A DNA stretch of 64,000 nt from Arthrobacter sp. CAU 1506 (GTDB taxonomy: Bacteria; Actinomycetota; Actinomycetes; Actinomycetales; Micrococcaceae), in contig NZ_SUKC01000010.1 of the NCBI RefSeq assembly GCF_005047635.1, positions 116,375 to 180,374 on the forward strand, in the 5' to 3' direction. Below are positions 52,459-60,054 of this stretch, in pieces; position 1 is the stretch's first letter, and every line of letters begins with the position of its first letter. The notes beneath the pieces were generated by a model that had not been told where the DNA came from, searched no databases, and worked only from the letters and a program-made list of their open reading frames with translations. The position numbers were made by a program, and so were the translations under genes.

Positions 52459-53250
52459 ATGCCGGAGAAACAAGTACAGGGCGCCCAGGTGGTCAGCCGG
52501 GTGGCCAGGCTGCTGCGGATCGTGGGCCGCGCGTCGGAATCCGGGGCCGCCCTCGGCGACATTGTGCAGGCGTCCGGCCTGACCCGGCCCACGGTCTACC
52601 GGCTGCTGAACTCGCTGGCCGCAGAAGGGTTGCTGGACCACCACGCCGAAACCGGCAGCTGGCATCTGGGGCCGGAGCTCTACGTGCTCGGCTCGGTGGC
52701 CGCCAACCGGTTCGCCATTGAGGACCTGGCCAGGCCCAGTCTGCAGCGGCTAGCGGACGAGACCGGCGAGAGCGCGTTCCTCTCCATCCGCCGCGGCGAC
52801 GAAACCGTCTGCCTGGTGAGGGTGGAGGGCAGCTTCCCGGTGCGCTCTTTCGTGCTGCACGAAGGCGTCCGCTTCCCCTTGGGCATTGCTTCCGCGGGGT
52901 TGGCCATCATGGCTTTCCTGGAGGCCGAGGAGATTGACCGGCTGCTTGACGACGGCGGTGCCCGGCTGCAGCGGTTCGGCCCGGCTCATGCGCCGGAAAA
53001 GATCCGCAAGAACCTGGCTGCGACCCGGGAACGCGGCTACACGGTCAATCCCGGACTGATCCTGGAAGGCAGCTGGGGGATGGGCGCCGCCGTGTTTGAC
53101 CGGCAGGGCCGGCCGGCGTGGGCACTGTCGCTGACCGGCATCGAGCAGCGCTTCCGCCCGGACCGGCAGGAGTTCCTGGGCAAGCTGCTCCTCGAGGAAG
53201 CGCACAAGCTCACGCTGAAGCTGCGCGAGCAACCGACGGCCGGCCGGTAG
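52459..53250 (+). CDS. IclR-family regulator, divergent from the acetoacetate operon
   Basis: 263 residues from ATG 52459 (GAAGGGAA upstream). Winged helix at about 10-75 (VARLLRIVGRASESGAALGDIVQASGLTRPTVYRLLNSLAAEGLL) and the IclR effector domain (RFPLGIASAGLAIMAFLE, YTVNPGLILEGSWGMGAAVFD). It is divergent from scoA with two matched palindromes between, so it should control the CoA-transferase/thiolase operon. The effector may be a keto acid, but this is inference. Confidence 0.9.
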   Translation: MPEKQVQGAQVVSRVARLLRIVGRASESGAALGDIVQASGLTRPTVYRLLNSLAAEGLLDHHAETGSWHLGPELYVLGSVAANRFAIEDLARPSLQRLADETGESAFLSIRRGDETVCLVRVEGSFPVRSFVLHEGVRFPLGIASAGLAIMAFLEAEEIDRLLDDGGARLQRFGPAHAPEKIRKNLAATRERGYTVNPGLILEGSWGMGAAVFDRQGRPAWALSLTGIEQRFRPDRQEFLGKLLLEEAHKLTLKLREQPTAGR

Positions 53251-53289
53251 GCTGCTCGCGCAGCTCTATCGCATCGTGCGGGCAGGTTC

Positions 53290-53400
53290 GGACCTGGCCG
53301 CCCACCGGCGGGTAGGCTCGGACCCAGCCGGAACCCGGCCGGAACCAGCCAGAACCGTGCCGGAACCCGGCCGGTAGGCTCGAACCCAGCCGCACGCCTC
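53290..53400. repeat. Imperfect repeats between IclR and Gfo/Idh genes
   Basis: GGTAGGCTCG recurs at about 53310 and 53373, each followed by a variant of ACCCAGCCGGAACC, and GGCCGGAACC is repeated between. The 183-base space holds no gene that I can support. Confidence 0.5.
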
Positions 53401-53433
53401 GCGCCGGCACCAAGGACACCTGGAGGAGGATCC

Positions 53434-54615
53434 ATGGGCGAACGCCGCCTGCTGCGCACCGCCGTGATCGGCTACGGACTCTCCGGCCGGGTCTTCCATG
53501 CCCCTTTCCTGGAAGCTTCCGGGGACTATTCGCTGGACGCCATTGTGACGTCCAGTCCGGAACGGGCGGCGCAGGCAGCAGCCTCACACCCCGCTGCGCG
53601 GATCGTGGCGACGGCGGAGGAGCTGTTCGCGGGGCCGGAACTGCTGGACCTAGTGGTGGTAGGCACTCCGCCCGGCAGCCATTACGCGCTCGCCGAGGCA
53701 GCGATCAGCCACGGGCTGCACGTGGTGGTGGACAAGCCCTTCGTCCCGGTTTCAGCCCAAGGCGAGGCCCTCATCGCCAAGGCCCGGCAGGCCGGCGTCG
53801 TGCTGTCCGTTTATCAGAACCGCCGCTGGGATGCCGATTTCCTCACGCTGACGAAGCTAGTCCGCAGCGGCGAACTGGGCCGGGTGCACACGTTCGAATC
53901 ACGCTTTGAGCGGTGGAAGCCGGAAGGGCTGCGGGCGTGGAAAGCCACGGCAGACCCCGCGTCTGGTGGCGGCATCTTGTTTGACTTGGGCGTGCACCTG
54001 ATCGACCAAGCGCTGACGCTCTTCGGCCCGGTCGCGACGGTCTACGGCGAGACCTCCCGCCATACAGTGCCTGCCCGGTTGGGGGCCCGGCCAGCGGTGG
54101 GACCCGCCGCAGGATCCGGGTCCGCCGAGTCAGCGCCCGAGTCCGCGGCAGAGTCCGGAGCCGCGAGCGGAGCCGGCGGGGCCGGGGCCGGGGTCGGATT
54201 AGGTGCGGACGAGGACGCGTTTGTCTCGCTTCTGCACGAGTCCGGCGTGCGCTCGCGGTTGTGGATGAACCTGGTCTCCGCGCAGCCGGCGCCGCGGTTC
54301 CGCGTGCTCGGCTCTGCTGCGGCCTTCATCTCCTGGGGCATGGACGGGCAGGAGGCCGCTTTGAATGCCGGCGCCGTGCCCGGATCAGGCGGCTATGGTG
54401 TGGAACCCGAAGAGCGCTGGGGCACTCTCGGCACGCCGGGCAACATCCACAAAGTACCGTCCGAGCGTGGCCGCTACCCGGAGTTCTACCGACAGCTGGC
54501 TGCCGCCATTAACCACGGAGCGCCGGTTCCGGTGCGGCCGGCGGATGCCCTCGACGCCATCCGCATCATTGAGCAGATCCACCGGCAGAACCGGAGTCAG
54601 AATTCGGGCAGCTGA
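53434..54615 (+). CDS. Gfo/Idh/MocA-family oxidoreductase with low-complexity insert
   Basis: 393 residues. Rossmann motif VIGYGLSGRVFHAPFL (11-25), DKP (100-102, the catalytic Lys region, EKP in most) and FDLGVHLIDQ (183-192, catalytic Asp/His). At about residues 216-258 is an Ala/Gly/Ser/Glu stretch that the family does not have; it sits in the C-terminal beta-sheet domain. It uses NAD(P) to oxidise or reduce sugars or related substrates. GGAGGAGGA precedes the ATG. No sugar genes lie next to it. Confidence 0.88.
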   Translation: MGERRLLRTAVIGYGLSGRVFHAPFLEASGDYSLDAIVTSSPERAAQAAASHPAARIVATAEELFAGPELLDLVVVGTPPGSHYALAEAAISHGLHVVVDKPFVPVSAQGEALIAKARQAGVVLSVYQNRRWDADFLTLTKLVRSGELGRVHTFESRFERWKPEGLRAWKATADPASGGGILFDLGVHLIDQALTLFGPVATVYGETSRHTVPARLGARPAVGPAAGSGSAESAPESAAESGAASGAGGAGAGVGLGADEDAFVSLLHESGVRSRLWMNLVSAQPAPRFRVLGSAAAFISWGMDGQEAALNAGAVPGSGGYGVEPEERWGTLGTPGNIHKVPSERGRYPEFYRQLAAAINHGAPVPVRPADALDAIRIIEQIHRQNRSQNSGS

Positions 54616-54681
54616 CCCAGGGTTGTGCCGCCGGCCCGCCGGTGGCCGCCGGCGGCCTGGCACCCAATTCGCGGCCCCAGC

Positions 54682-55932
54682 TCAGGATGCAAGCCGCGAG
54701 AGCAGCGCCGCGACCGCGGCGTTGACTCCAGTGGACAACGTCGGCTCAATGACCGGGCCGAAGAAGGGCGAATGGTTCATCGGCACCGGGTCGGGACCGT
54801 CCATCAGCGCGGCCGGATAGCCGCCGAACATCCAGAACACTGAGGGGACGCCTATCGCCGCGCCTAAATGCCCGAAATCTTCGCTTCCCATCAGCGCAGG
54901 CTGTATCGAGACGGCATCCTCGCCGAGCGTGTCTCCGAAGACGGCGGCCAGCGCCTTAGCTTCGTCCGGATCGTTGTAGCAGGCCGGAAAAGTGTAGAGT
55001 CCCTCGACCTGCGGTTCTGGGGCGCCAGAGGCTGTCGCCTCCGCGGCGATGATGCGGCGGACCGATGCGAGCACCTTGGCGCGCACGTCGTCGTCAAAAG
55101 TCCGAATATTCAAAGTAAACTCCGCTGTGGCGGGAATGATGTTTTCTTTGAGCCCGGAATGGAACGTTCCGACCGTCACCACAGCCGACTTCCGCGGGTC
55201 AAGTTCGCGGGCGACAACGGTCTGCAGCCGCACCACCATGTGGGCGCCCAGGACTATCGGGTCGATCGAATCCTGCGGCTGGGACCCATGGGACTGGCGG
55301 CCGTGGACCGTGACCTTGAGCGAGTCCGCCATCGCCATTGCGCTGCCGACCGAGAGCGACACCGTACCCGCCGGGCCGGGCATCACGTGCTGGCCGAAAA
55401 TGATCTCCGGCCGCGGCGCGCGCTCCCACAGTCCGTCTGCCACCATGGCTGCCGCCCCGGCCCCGGTCTCCTCGCCCGGCTGGAAGATCAGGACCAGCGT
55501 GCCCGACCAGGCAATGCGCGCTTCAGCGAATAGACCCGCCACGGTCAGCAGCACTGCTACATGGGTGTCGTGCCCGCAGCCGTGCATTACCGGCACGACC
55601 GTCCCGTCCTGCAGGGTTCCGGTGGCAGTGCTGGCGTAGTCCAAGCCCGTGCCCTCCTGAATGGGCAACCCGTCGGTGTCCGCCCGGAAACCGACGACAG
55701 GGCCGGGGCCGTTGCGCAGGATCCCCACCACACCCGTTCCGCCGCAGCGGAAGTGTTCAATGCCCAAGCCTGCCAAGCGTTGCTCGATCAGTTCGGCGGT
55801 GTTGTGCTCCTGCATTGAGAGCTCGGGGTTCGCGTGCAGGTGCTTGTACAGGTCGTGCATCTCAGCTTGGGCTTCGCCGGTTAGCGCGAGGGCGGGATGA
55901 GTGGCGGACTGGGATGCGAGTAGGTCTGTCAT
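54682..55932 (-). CDS. M20 peptidase/amidohydrolase (hippurate hydrolase-like)
   Basis: 416 residues from ATG 55932 (CGGAGAGAC upstream). Metal ligands are visible in GCGHDTHV (His, Asp, His), PGEETGAG (Glu, base/ligand), and GQHVMPGP and GSEDFGH (ligands). The N-terminal HANPELSMQEHNTAELIEQRL is typical of IAA-amino acid/hippurate hydrolases. It cuts an amide from an N-acyl amino acid. It is the last gene of an operon with two integral membrane proteins of unknown function, which may carry its substrate. Confidence 0.92.
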   Translation of the reverse strand: MTDLLASQSATHPALALTGEAQAEMHDLYKHLHANPELSMQEHNTAELIEQRLAGLGIEHFRCGGTGVVGILRNGPGPVVGFRADTDGLPIQEGTGLDYASTATGTLQDGTVVPVMHGCGHDTHVAVLLTVAGLFAEARIAWSGTLVLIFQPGEETGAGAAAMVADGLWERAPRPEIIFGQHVMPGPAGTVSLSVGSAMAMADSLKVTVHGRQSHGSQPQDSIDPIVLGAHMVVRLQTVVARELDPRKSAVVTVGTFHSGLKENIIPATAEFTLNIRTFDDDVRAKVLASVRRIIAAEATASGAPEPQVEGLYTFPACYNDPDEAKALAAVFGDTLGEDAVSIQPALMGSEDFGHLGAAIGVPSVFWMFGGYPAALMDGPDPVPMNHSPFFGPVIEPTLSTGVNAAVAALLSRLAS

Positions 55933-55976
55933 GTCTCTCCGGTGGATTGTGTACGGATGAGGTTCTTTAGGGCCGG

Positions 55977-56708
55977 TCAGTGTTCGACGGCGGGCTGCGG
56001 CGTGCGGTCCCGGACCAGCCATGAGAGCGCGATGGTGGCCATGACTGCGATTCCCGTGGCCAGGAAGGCCGTGGCGGGAACCAGAGGCACCAAAACGAAC
56101 TGGACCAGCAGCGAGATTGCCACGGCCACTGCGGTGATCCTCGGCTGCTTGACGGAAATGATCGCTTGCACCACGACGGCCCCGAGCACGGAGGGCAGGA
56201 TGTACAGCCGGACCACGTCGATCACGTCGACGGGAATGATGCTGATCAGCCAGGTGCCGAGCAGACCGACGAAGACGGCCAGCGAGAGCAGGTGAAGGGC
56301 GGCCGCACCGCAGATTGCGGCGACGGCGGCGAAGTCGCCGCGCGGCGTGCCAGGCTTGGCGTCGATCCGGTTCTGAGCGACCAGCGCCGAGGGCAGCAAC
56401 TTGCTGGAGATGTTGCCGATCATGAACGCCTGATACATGGCAGCCGGACCCAGGATCGGAAAGTAGGTGATGGGCTCCACCAGCCAGATCATCATGAACA
56501 CCGCGGCCACGGCGCCGAAGGCCGTCCATAGCTGGCCGGCGGTCACGTCCAGATCAGCGAAGAACACCAGGTAAAGCGGACCCGCCAGCGAGACCAGCAG
56601 GCCGGCGAGCATGGTCAGGCGCCCCCACCGGGACGTGGTGCGGTCGAACTCGGCCAGCCCGCCTGCTGCGGCGGATTCCGGAATGCTGGCGACAACGGGT
56701 GAAGACAT
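55977..56708 (-). CDS. Integral membrane protein, unknown family, partner of the M20 enzyme
   Basis: 243 residues, about seven hydrophobic segments separated by short charged loops. No catalytic motif is visible. PILGPAAMYQAFMIGNISSKLLPSALVAQNRIDAKPGTPRGD (about 85-125) is a polar, helix-breaking stretch in the middle. The gene lies between the DUF5058 gene and the M20 gene, all on one strand, with short gaps (27 and 44 bases). I infer that it forms a two-part transporter with its neighbour. Confidence 0.7.
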   Translation of the reverse strand: MSSPVVASIPESAAAGGLAEFDRTTSRWGRLTMLAGLLVSLAGPLYLVFFADLDVTAGQLWTAFGAVAAVFMMIWLVEPITYFPILGPAAMYQAFMIGNISSKLLPSALVAQNRIDAKPGTPRGDFAAVAAICGAAALHLLSLAVFVGLLGTWLISIIPVDVIDVVRLYILPSVLGAVVVQAIISVKQPRITAVAVAISLLVQFVLVPLVPATAFLATGIAVMATIALSWLVRDRTPQPAVEH

Positions 56709-56735
56709 ATCGGCTCCTTCTCGGATTGGATCGGG

Positions 56736-57500
56736 TCAGGCCGCGGGCATGCCGGCAGTGTGGACAACATAGGCAACCGCCAGGGCCACCACAATGGCGA
56801 AGCCAAGGCTCCATTCGCGCAACCAGGCCCTCTTGGGAGACCGGCCAATCACGGCGCAGAGACCCATGACCGCCGCGGCGGTGAGCAGGGCAACCAGGTG
56901 CACCAGCGACTTGGGCACCTCGGCAATGCTCAGCGAGACGAAGGCGCCGAGCAGGGCGGCGGTGGGAACGATTGCCATCGCCACGGGGCTGGTCTTGGCG
57001 AGCTTGTTGCCGCCTCGCTTCATCAGTGGCGTCAGAATCAGGGTGGCCAGCATCCACATGGCACCGCCCAGGCTCATGGCAAAGAAGGCGATGGCGAAGG
57101 CGTTCTGGGTGTAGCCAGGGCCGCCCAGCTCGGCTCCTGTGGTTCCAATGGCGATGCTCGCTGCGCCGGTCTCGTAAGCAGCCGACCCGATCAAGCCGAT
57201 TCGTACCAGCACCGCCGGCGTCCCGAAGACGGCCAGCAGGGCGACGGCCACGAGAGCGACGGCGAGCGACGGTCCGATGGCTGCAATGGCGCCGGAGCGG
57301 AACGAGACCTTCAGTTCCTCCTGCGTGATGCCTGCCGCAGGCGCAGCCTTGCGTGCGGCCTTCATGTAGATGACAGACTGCACGGCGATGACGGCAAAGA
57401 CGCCGGCCGCACAGATCCACAGAAGCGGCATGTTGGCCAAAGCCAGCACATCCGTCGAGCTGCCGCCGCCGACGGCGGTCGATACCAAATGGGTCAACAT
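56736..57500 (-). CDS. Integral membrane protein, DUF5058-like
   Basis: 254 residues from ATG 57500 (CGGAGGAAAC upstream). About seven hydrophobic segments; a Gly-rich stretch AAYETGAASIAIGTTGAELGGPGY lies near residues 115-140. This pattern, and genomic pairing with a second small membrane protein and an M20 peptidase, fits the DUF5058 proteins, whose function is not known. It is first in its operon. A TTGACA box lies 117 bases upstream on this strand (57617-57622). Confidence 0.7.
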   Translation of the reverse strand: MLTHLVSTAVGGGSSTDVLALANMPLLWICAAGVFAVIAVQSVIYMKAARKAAPAAGITQEELKVSFRSGAIAAIGPSLAVALVAVALLAVFGTPAVLVRIGLIGSAAYETGAASIAIGTTGAELGGPGYTQNAFAIAFFAMSLGGAMWMLATLILTPLMKRGGNKLAKTSPVAMAIVPTAALLGAFVSLSIAEVPKSLVHLVALLTAAAVMGLCAVIGRSPKRAWLREWSLGFAIVVALAVAYVVHTAGMPAA

Positions 57501-57673
57501 GTTTCCTCCGGCGTGATGCACGTCTCAAGAAGCTAGGACAGGATGGACCCAACCTTGCTTGTATCAGCCATACCGGGGCAAGGCGTGATGAAAACAGTCA
57601 CTTTTTTGGCTGAATCTGTCAAAGAGGAGTCGTCAGGGCGGCCCGGTGGCGAAAAGCGTCGTCTGGTCGAGAC

Positions 57674-58642
57674 TTAAGACAACACCGGGTTGAGCCGCCC
57701 GCCACGTTTTCGCGCATCAAGCAGTAGCGACGTGCTCAGCTCGGCAACGTCGACCGTCCAGTCGCTGCTGCTGGTGAAGTCGTACAGCGCCTCATTGCTG
57801 GCTACCGTCACGTCGGCGAGAATCTGGTATTCACCCGTGATCGCGGCAACGTAGCGGGCTTCCGGGAGTTGGGCCAGTCTCCGGCCCAACGACTCCAGTC
57901 GATCCGGGGCCGTTTTGATCCAGAGCAACGCTTCCACTGGCAGTCCCAATGACGAGGGCTCCACCAAAGCGCGCAGGTTCAAGCAGTTGGTCTCCAGCAG
58001 CCAGTCCGTTCTTCGCCGCGCGGTTGCTTCAGAGGTACCGGCGCGTCTGGCGATCGCTTCGAATGACATTCGACCGTCATCACAGAGGGCGGCCACGATC
58101 TGCTTGTCCGTTTCCGTCAGGGAAGGATGCTCGCCGAAAATCTTCGGATCGTTGAGCGGTACGGGACGGAGCGCCCGTCGCTGTTCGGCGGTCAGAATAC
58201 CTGGCTGCCACGCGCGGAGAGTCTTGAAGTAGCGCAGGATGGGATAGGTGTTCACCCGCTGGAGCCCGACGATGGCTGGCAACTCATCAGAGAGGGCGGT
58301 ATGCAGCCGGGCCCGGTCAGTCAGTATTTCGGCAATACAGTCGCTGCTGCCGGTGATGGTGTAAACAAAGGAACTATCAGCGCGCTGGGACAGCGCCTGG
58401 ACGGCCATTCGCGATGTGCCCGGAGCGCAGCGCATCTCGACGAGGACCGGTTTGGGCTTCAACTGGATCCCGCGCACGGCCACAACACCGGAGGCCAGTA
58501 GGTCACCGCCTCGCCGAGCTACAGTTCGTTCCGGCTCCCGCAGCACGGCGGCGATGGTGCGCCAGGACGCCCGTGGATCGACTTGGAGCGCAGCCACAAT
58601 CTGCTTTTCCAGCCAGCTTAACTCAACCATCGTGTTTCCCAT
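57674..58642 (-). CDS. Double-module Lrp/AsnC-family regulator
   Basis: 322 residues from ATG 58642, which overlaps the upstream TGA by one base (TGATG). It has two complete Lrp units: helix-turn-helix and RAM domains at about 5-145, then again at about 170-322 (LTETDKQIVAALCDDGRMSFEAIARRAGTSEATARRRTDWLL). Usual Lrp proteins have one. It could bind a pseudo-symmetric operator as a monomer. It precedes the DUF5058/M20 operon on the same strand by 173 bases, suggesting an amino-acid-type effector and that operon as target. Confidence 0.87.
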   Translation of the reverse strand: MGNTMVELSWLEKQIVAALQVDPRASWRTIAAVLREPERTVARRGGDLLASGVVAVRGIQLKPKPVLVEMRCAPGTSRMAVQALSQRADSSFVYTITGSSDCIAEILTDRARLHTALSDELPAIVGLQRVNTYPILRYFKTLRAWQPGILTAEQRRALRPVPLNDPKIFGEHPSLTETDKQIVAALCDDGRMSFEAIARRAGTSEATARRRTDWLLETNCLNLRALVEPSSLGLPVEALLWIKTAPDRLESLGRRLAQLPEARYVAAITGEYQILADVTVASNEALYDFTSSSDWTVDVAELSTSLLLDARKRGGRLNPVLS

Positions 58643-59283
58643 CAGTCGTTGTGCCGGTCCGTATACCGTGCCGGAGCGGCATGCGGAATGTGCCACCCGT
58701 AATGCAGCGAGACCACGCGCAGCCCGAAGACCACGGCGGCCACGCCCACCGCTGCCGCCGTGCCGTAAATCCCGGCGGACCACAACACCACCACCAGTGC
58801 CGAGCCCAGCATGGCCGGCACGGCGTACAGGTCGTCCGGGTTGAACAACTGCGGGACCCGGTTGGCCACGACGTCCCGCAGCATTCCGCCGCCCACGGCC
58901 GTGGTCAGGCCCAGCAGCGCGGAAGCAACCGGGTTCATGCCCAGGCTCAGCGCCTTGACCGTTCCGGTGATGCAGAACAGGGCCAGCCCGCCGGCGTCGA
59001 AGATCAGCAGCGGACGCTGGAAGCGCTCCACGCTGCGGAACAGGAAGAACACCAGCAGCGCCGCCAGCACCGGGGGGACGAAATACAGCGGATTGCTGAA
59101 GGCGCTGGGGATGGTGCCCAGGATCAGGTCACGGATGATCCCGCCGCCCAGTCCGGCCAGCGTGCCCAGGAACAACGACCCGATGATGTCGAACTTCCGG
59201 CGGGCCGCCAGGATGCACCCGGACATGGCAAAGAAGAAGGTGCCGAAGAGGTCCAGTACCAAGCCAATGGTCATGCCTGCCAT
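58642..59283 (-). CDS. TRIC-like channel (YicG/UPF0126 family)
   Basis: 213 residues with seven hydrophobic segments. The two inverted halves each carry a Gly-rich motif: GTLAGLGGGIIRDLILG (about 40-56) and GLTTAVGGGMLRDVV (about 124-138), the hallmark of UPF0126/TRIC cation channels. These conduct potassium or related ions, or small solutes such as glycine in some bacteria. The ATG at 59283 or 59274 could be the start; no clear ribosome site. Its stop overlaps the Lrp start. Confidence 0.88.
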   Translation of the reverse strand: MAGMTIGLVLDLFGTFFFAMSGCILAARRKFDIIGSLFLGTLAGLGGGIIRDLILGTIPSAFSNPLYFVPPVLAALLVFFLFRSVERFQRPLLIFDAGGLALFCITGTVKALSLGMNPVASALLGLTTAVGGGMLRDVVANRVPQLFNPDDLYAVPAMLGSALVVVLWSAGIYGTAAAVGVAAVVFGLRVVSLHYGWHIPHAAPARYTDRHND

Positions 59284-59397
59284 CCAATCATCGCTGCCGC
59301 ATGTTCTGGTGATCGCCCGCCGCTGCGACCCCGCTTTCTGCCGGACCAGGTTGCGCTGAAGGTGTTTGCCCCTGACCGGCTCATCGCCGCCGCGGGG

Positions 59398-60054
59398 TCA
59401 GCCGGCCCGTCCGTAGCGGTGCTCGGGCCGCCCGGTGCTGCCGTAGCGCAGATGGATCTCCACCGCGCCGTCGTCGGCCAATGCGGACAAGTAGCGTTGC
59501 GCGGTGGCACGCGAGACACCGACCGACTGGGCCACCTCCGCGGCCGAGCGCTGCAGCCCTGACGCCAGCGCTTCCAGCACGGCGGCCTCGGTGGCCGACC
59601 GGGTGCGGGCAGCCACCGCAGCTTCGGCCGGATGCAGCGCGTGCAGGGCCCGGTCGACCGTGTCCTGGTCCACCGCTGGCTGCTCGGCCAGCAGCCGCCG
59701 GTAGCGGGCGTAGGCGCGCAGCTTCCTGGCCAGTTCCTCGGCCGTAAACGGTTTGATCAGGTAGCCGAGTGCACCGCGGCGCAGGGCTTTGCGGACCGAC
59801 GGGGCGTCCGCTGCGGCGGTCAGCATGATGGTGTCTACGTCGACCTTGCGCAGTAGGTCCAGTCCCAGCGCGTCCGGCAGGTACACGTCCAGCAGGATCA
59901 GGTCCGGCTCGTGTCCGTGCACGGTGCGCAATGCCTGCTCGGCGGTTCCGACCGGCGCCAGCGCGCTGAAGCCCGGGACGGAATCCACATAGCTGGCGTG
60001 CAGGCGCCCGACGTGAAAGTCGTCGTCCACAATCAGTACCGATAAGTCAGTCAT
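59398..60054 (-). CDS. Response regulator, CitB/DcuR-like
   Basis: 218 residues from ATG 60054. Receiver domain 1-118 (VLIVDDD with acidic pocket, phospho-Asp in LLDVYLP at about residue 53, Thr in MLTAAAD, Lys in IKPF). A C-terminal helix-turn-helix of the CitB type (AAEVAQSVGVSRATAQRYLSALADDGAV) follows. It overlaps the kinase gene by eight bases. Together with the CitMHS carrier across the promoter it likely responds to citrate or another dicarboxylate. Confidence 0.9.
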   Translation of the reverse strand: MTDLSVLIVDDDFHVGRLHASYVDSVPGFSALAPVGTAEQALRTVHGHEPDLILLDVYLPDALGLDLLRKVDVDTIMLTAAADAPSVRKALRRGALGYLIKPFTAEELARKLRAYARYRRLLAEQPAVDQDTVDRALHALHPAEAAVAARTRSATEAAVLEALASGLQRSAAEVAQSVGVSRATAQRYLSALADDGAVEIHLRYGSTGRPEHRYGRAG

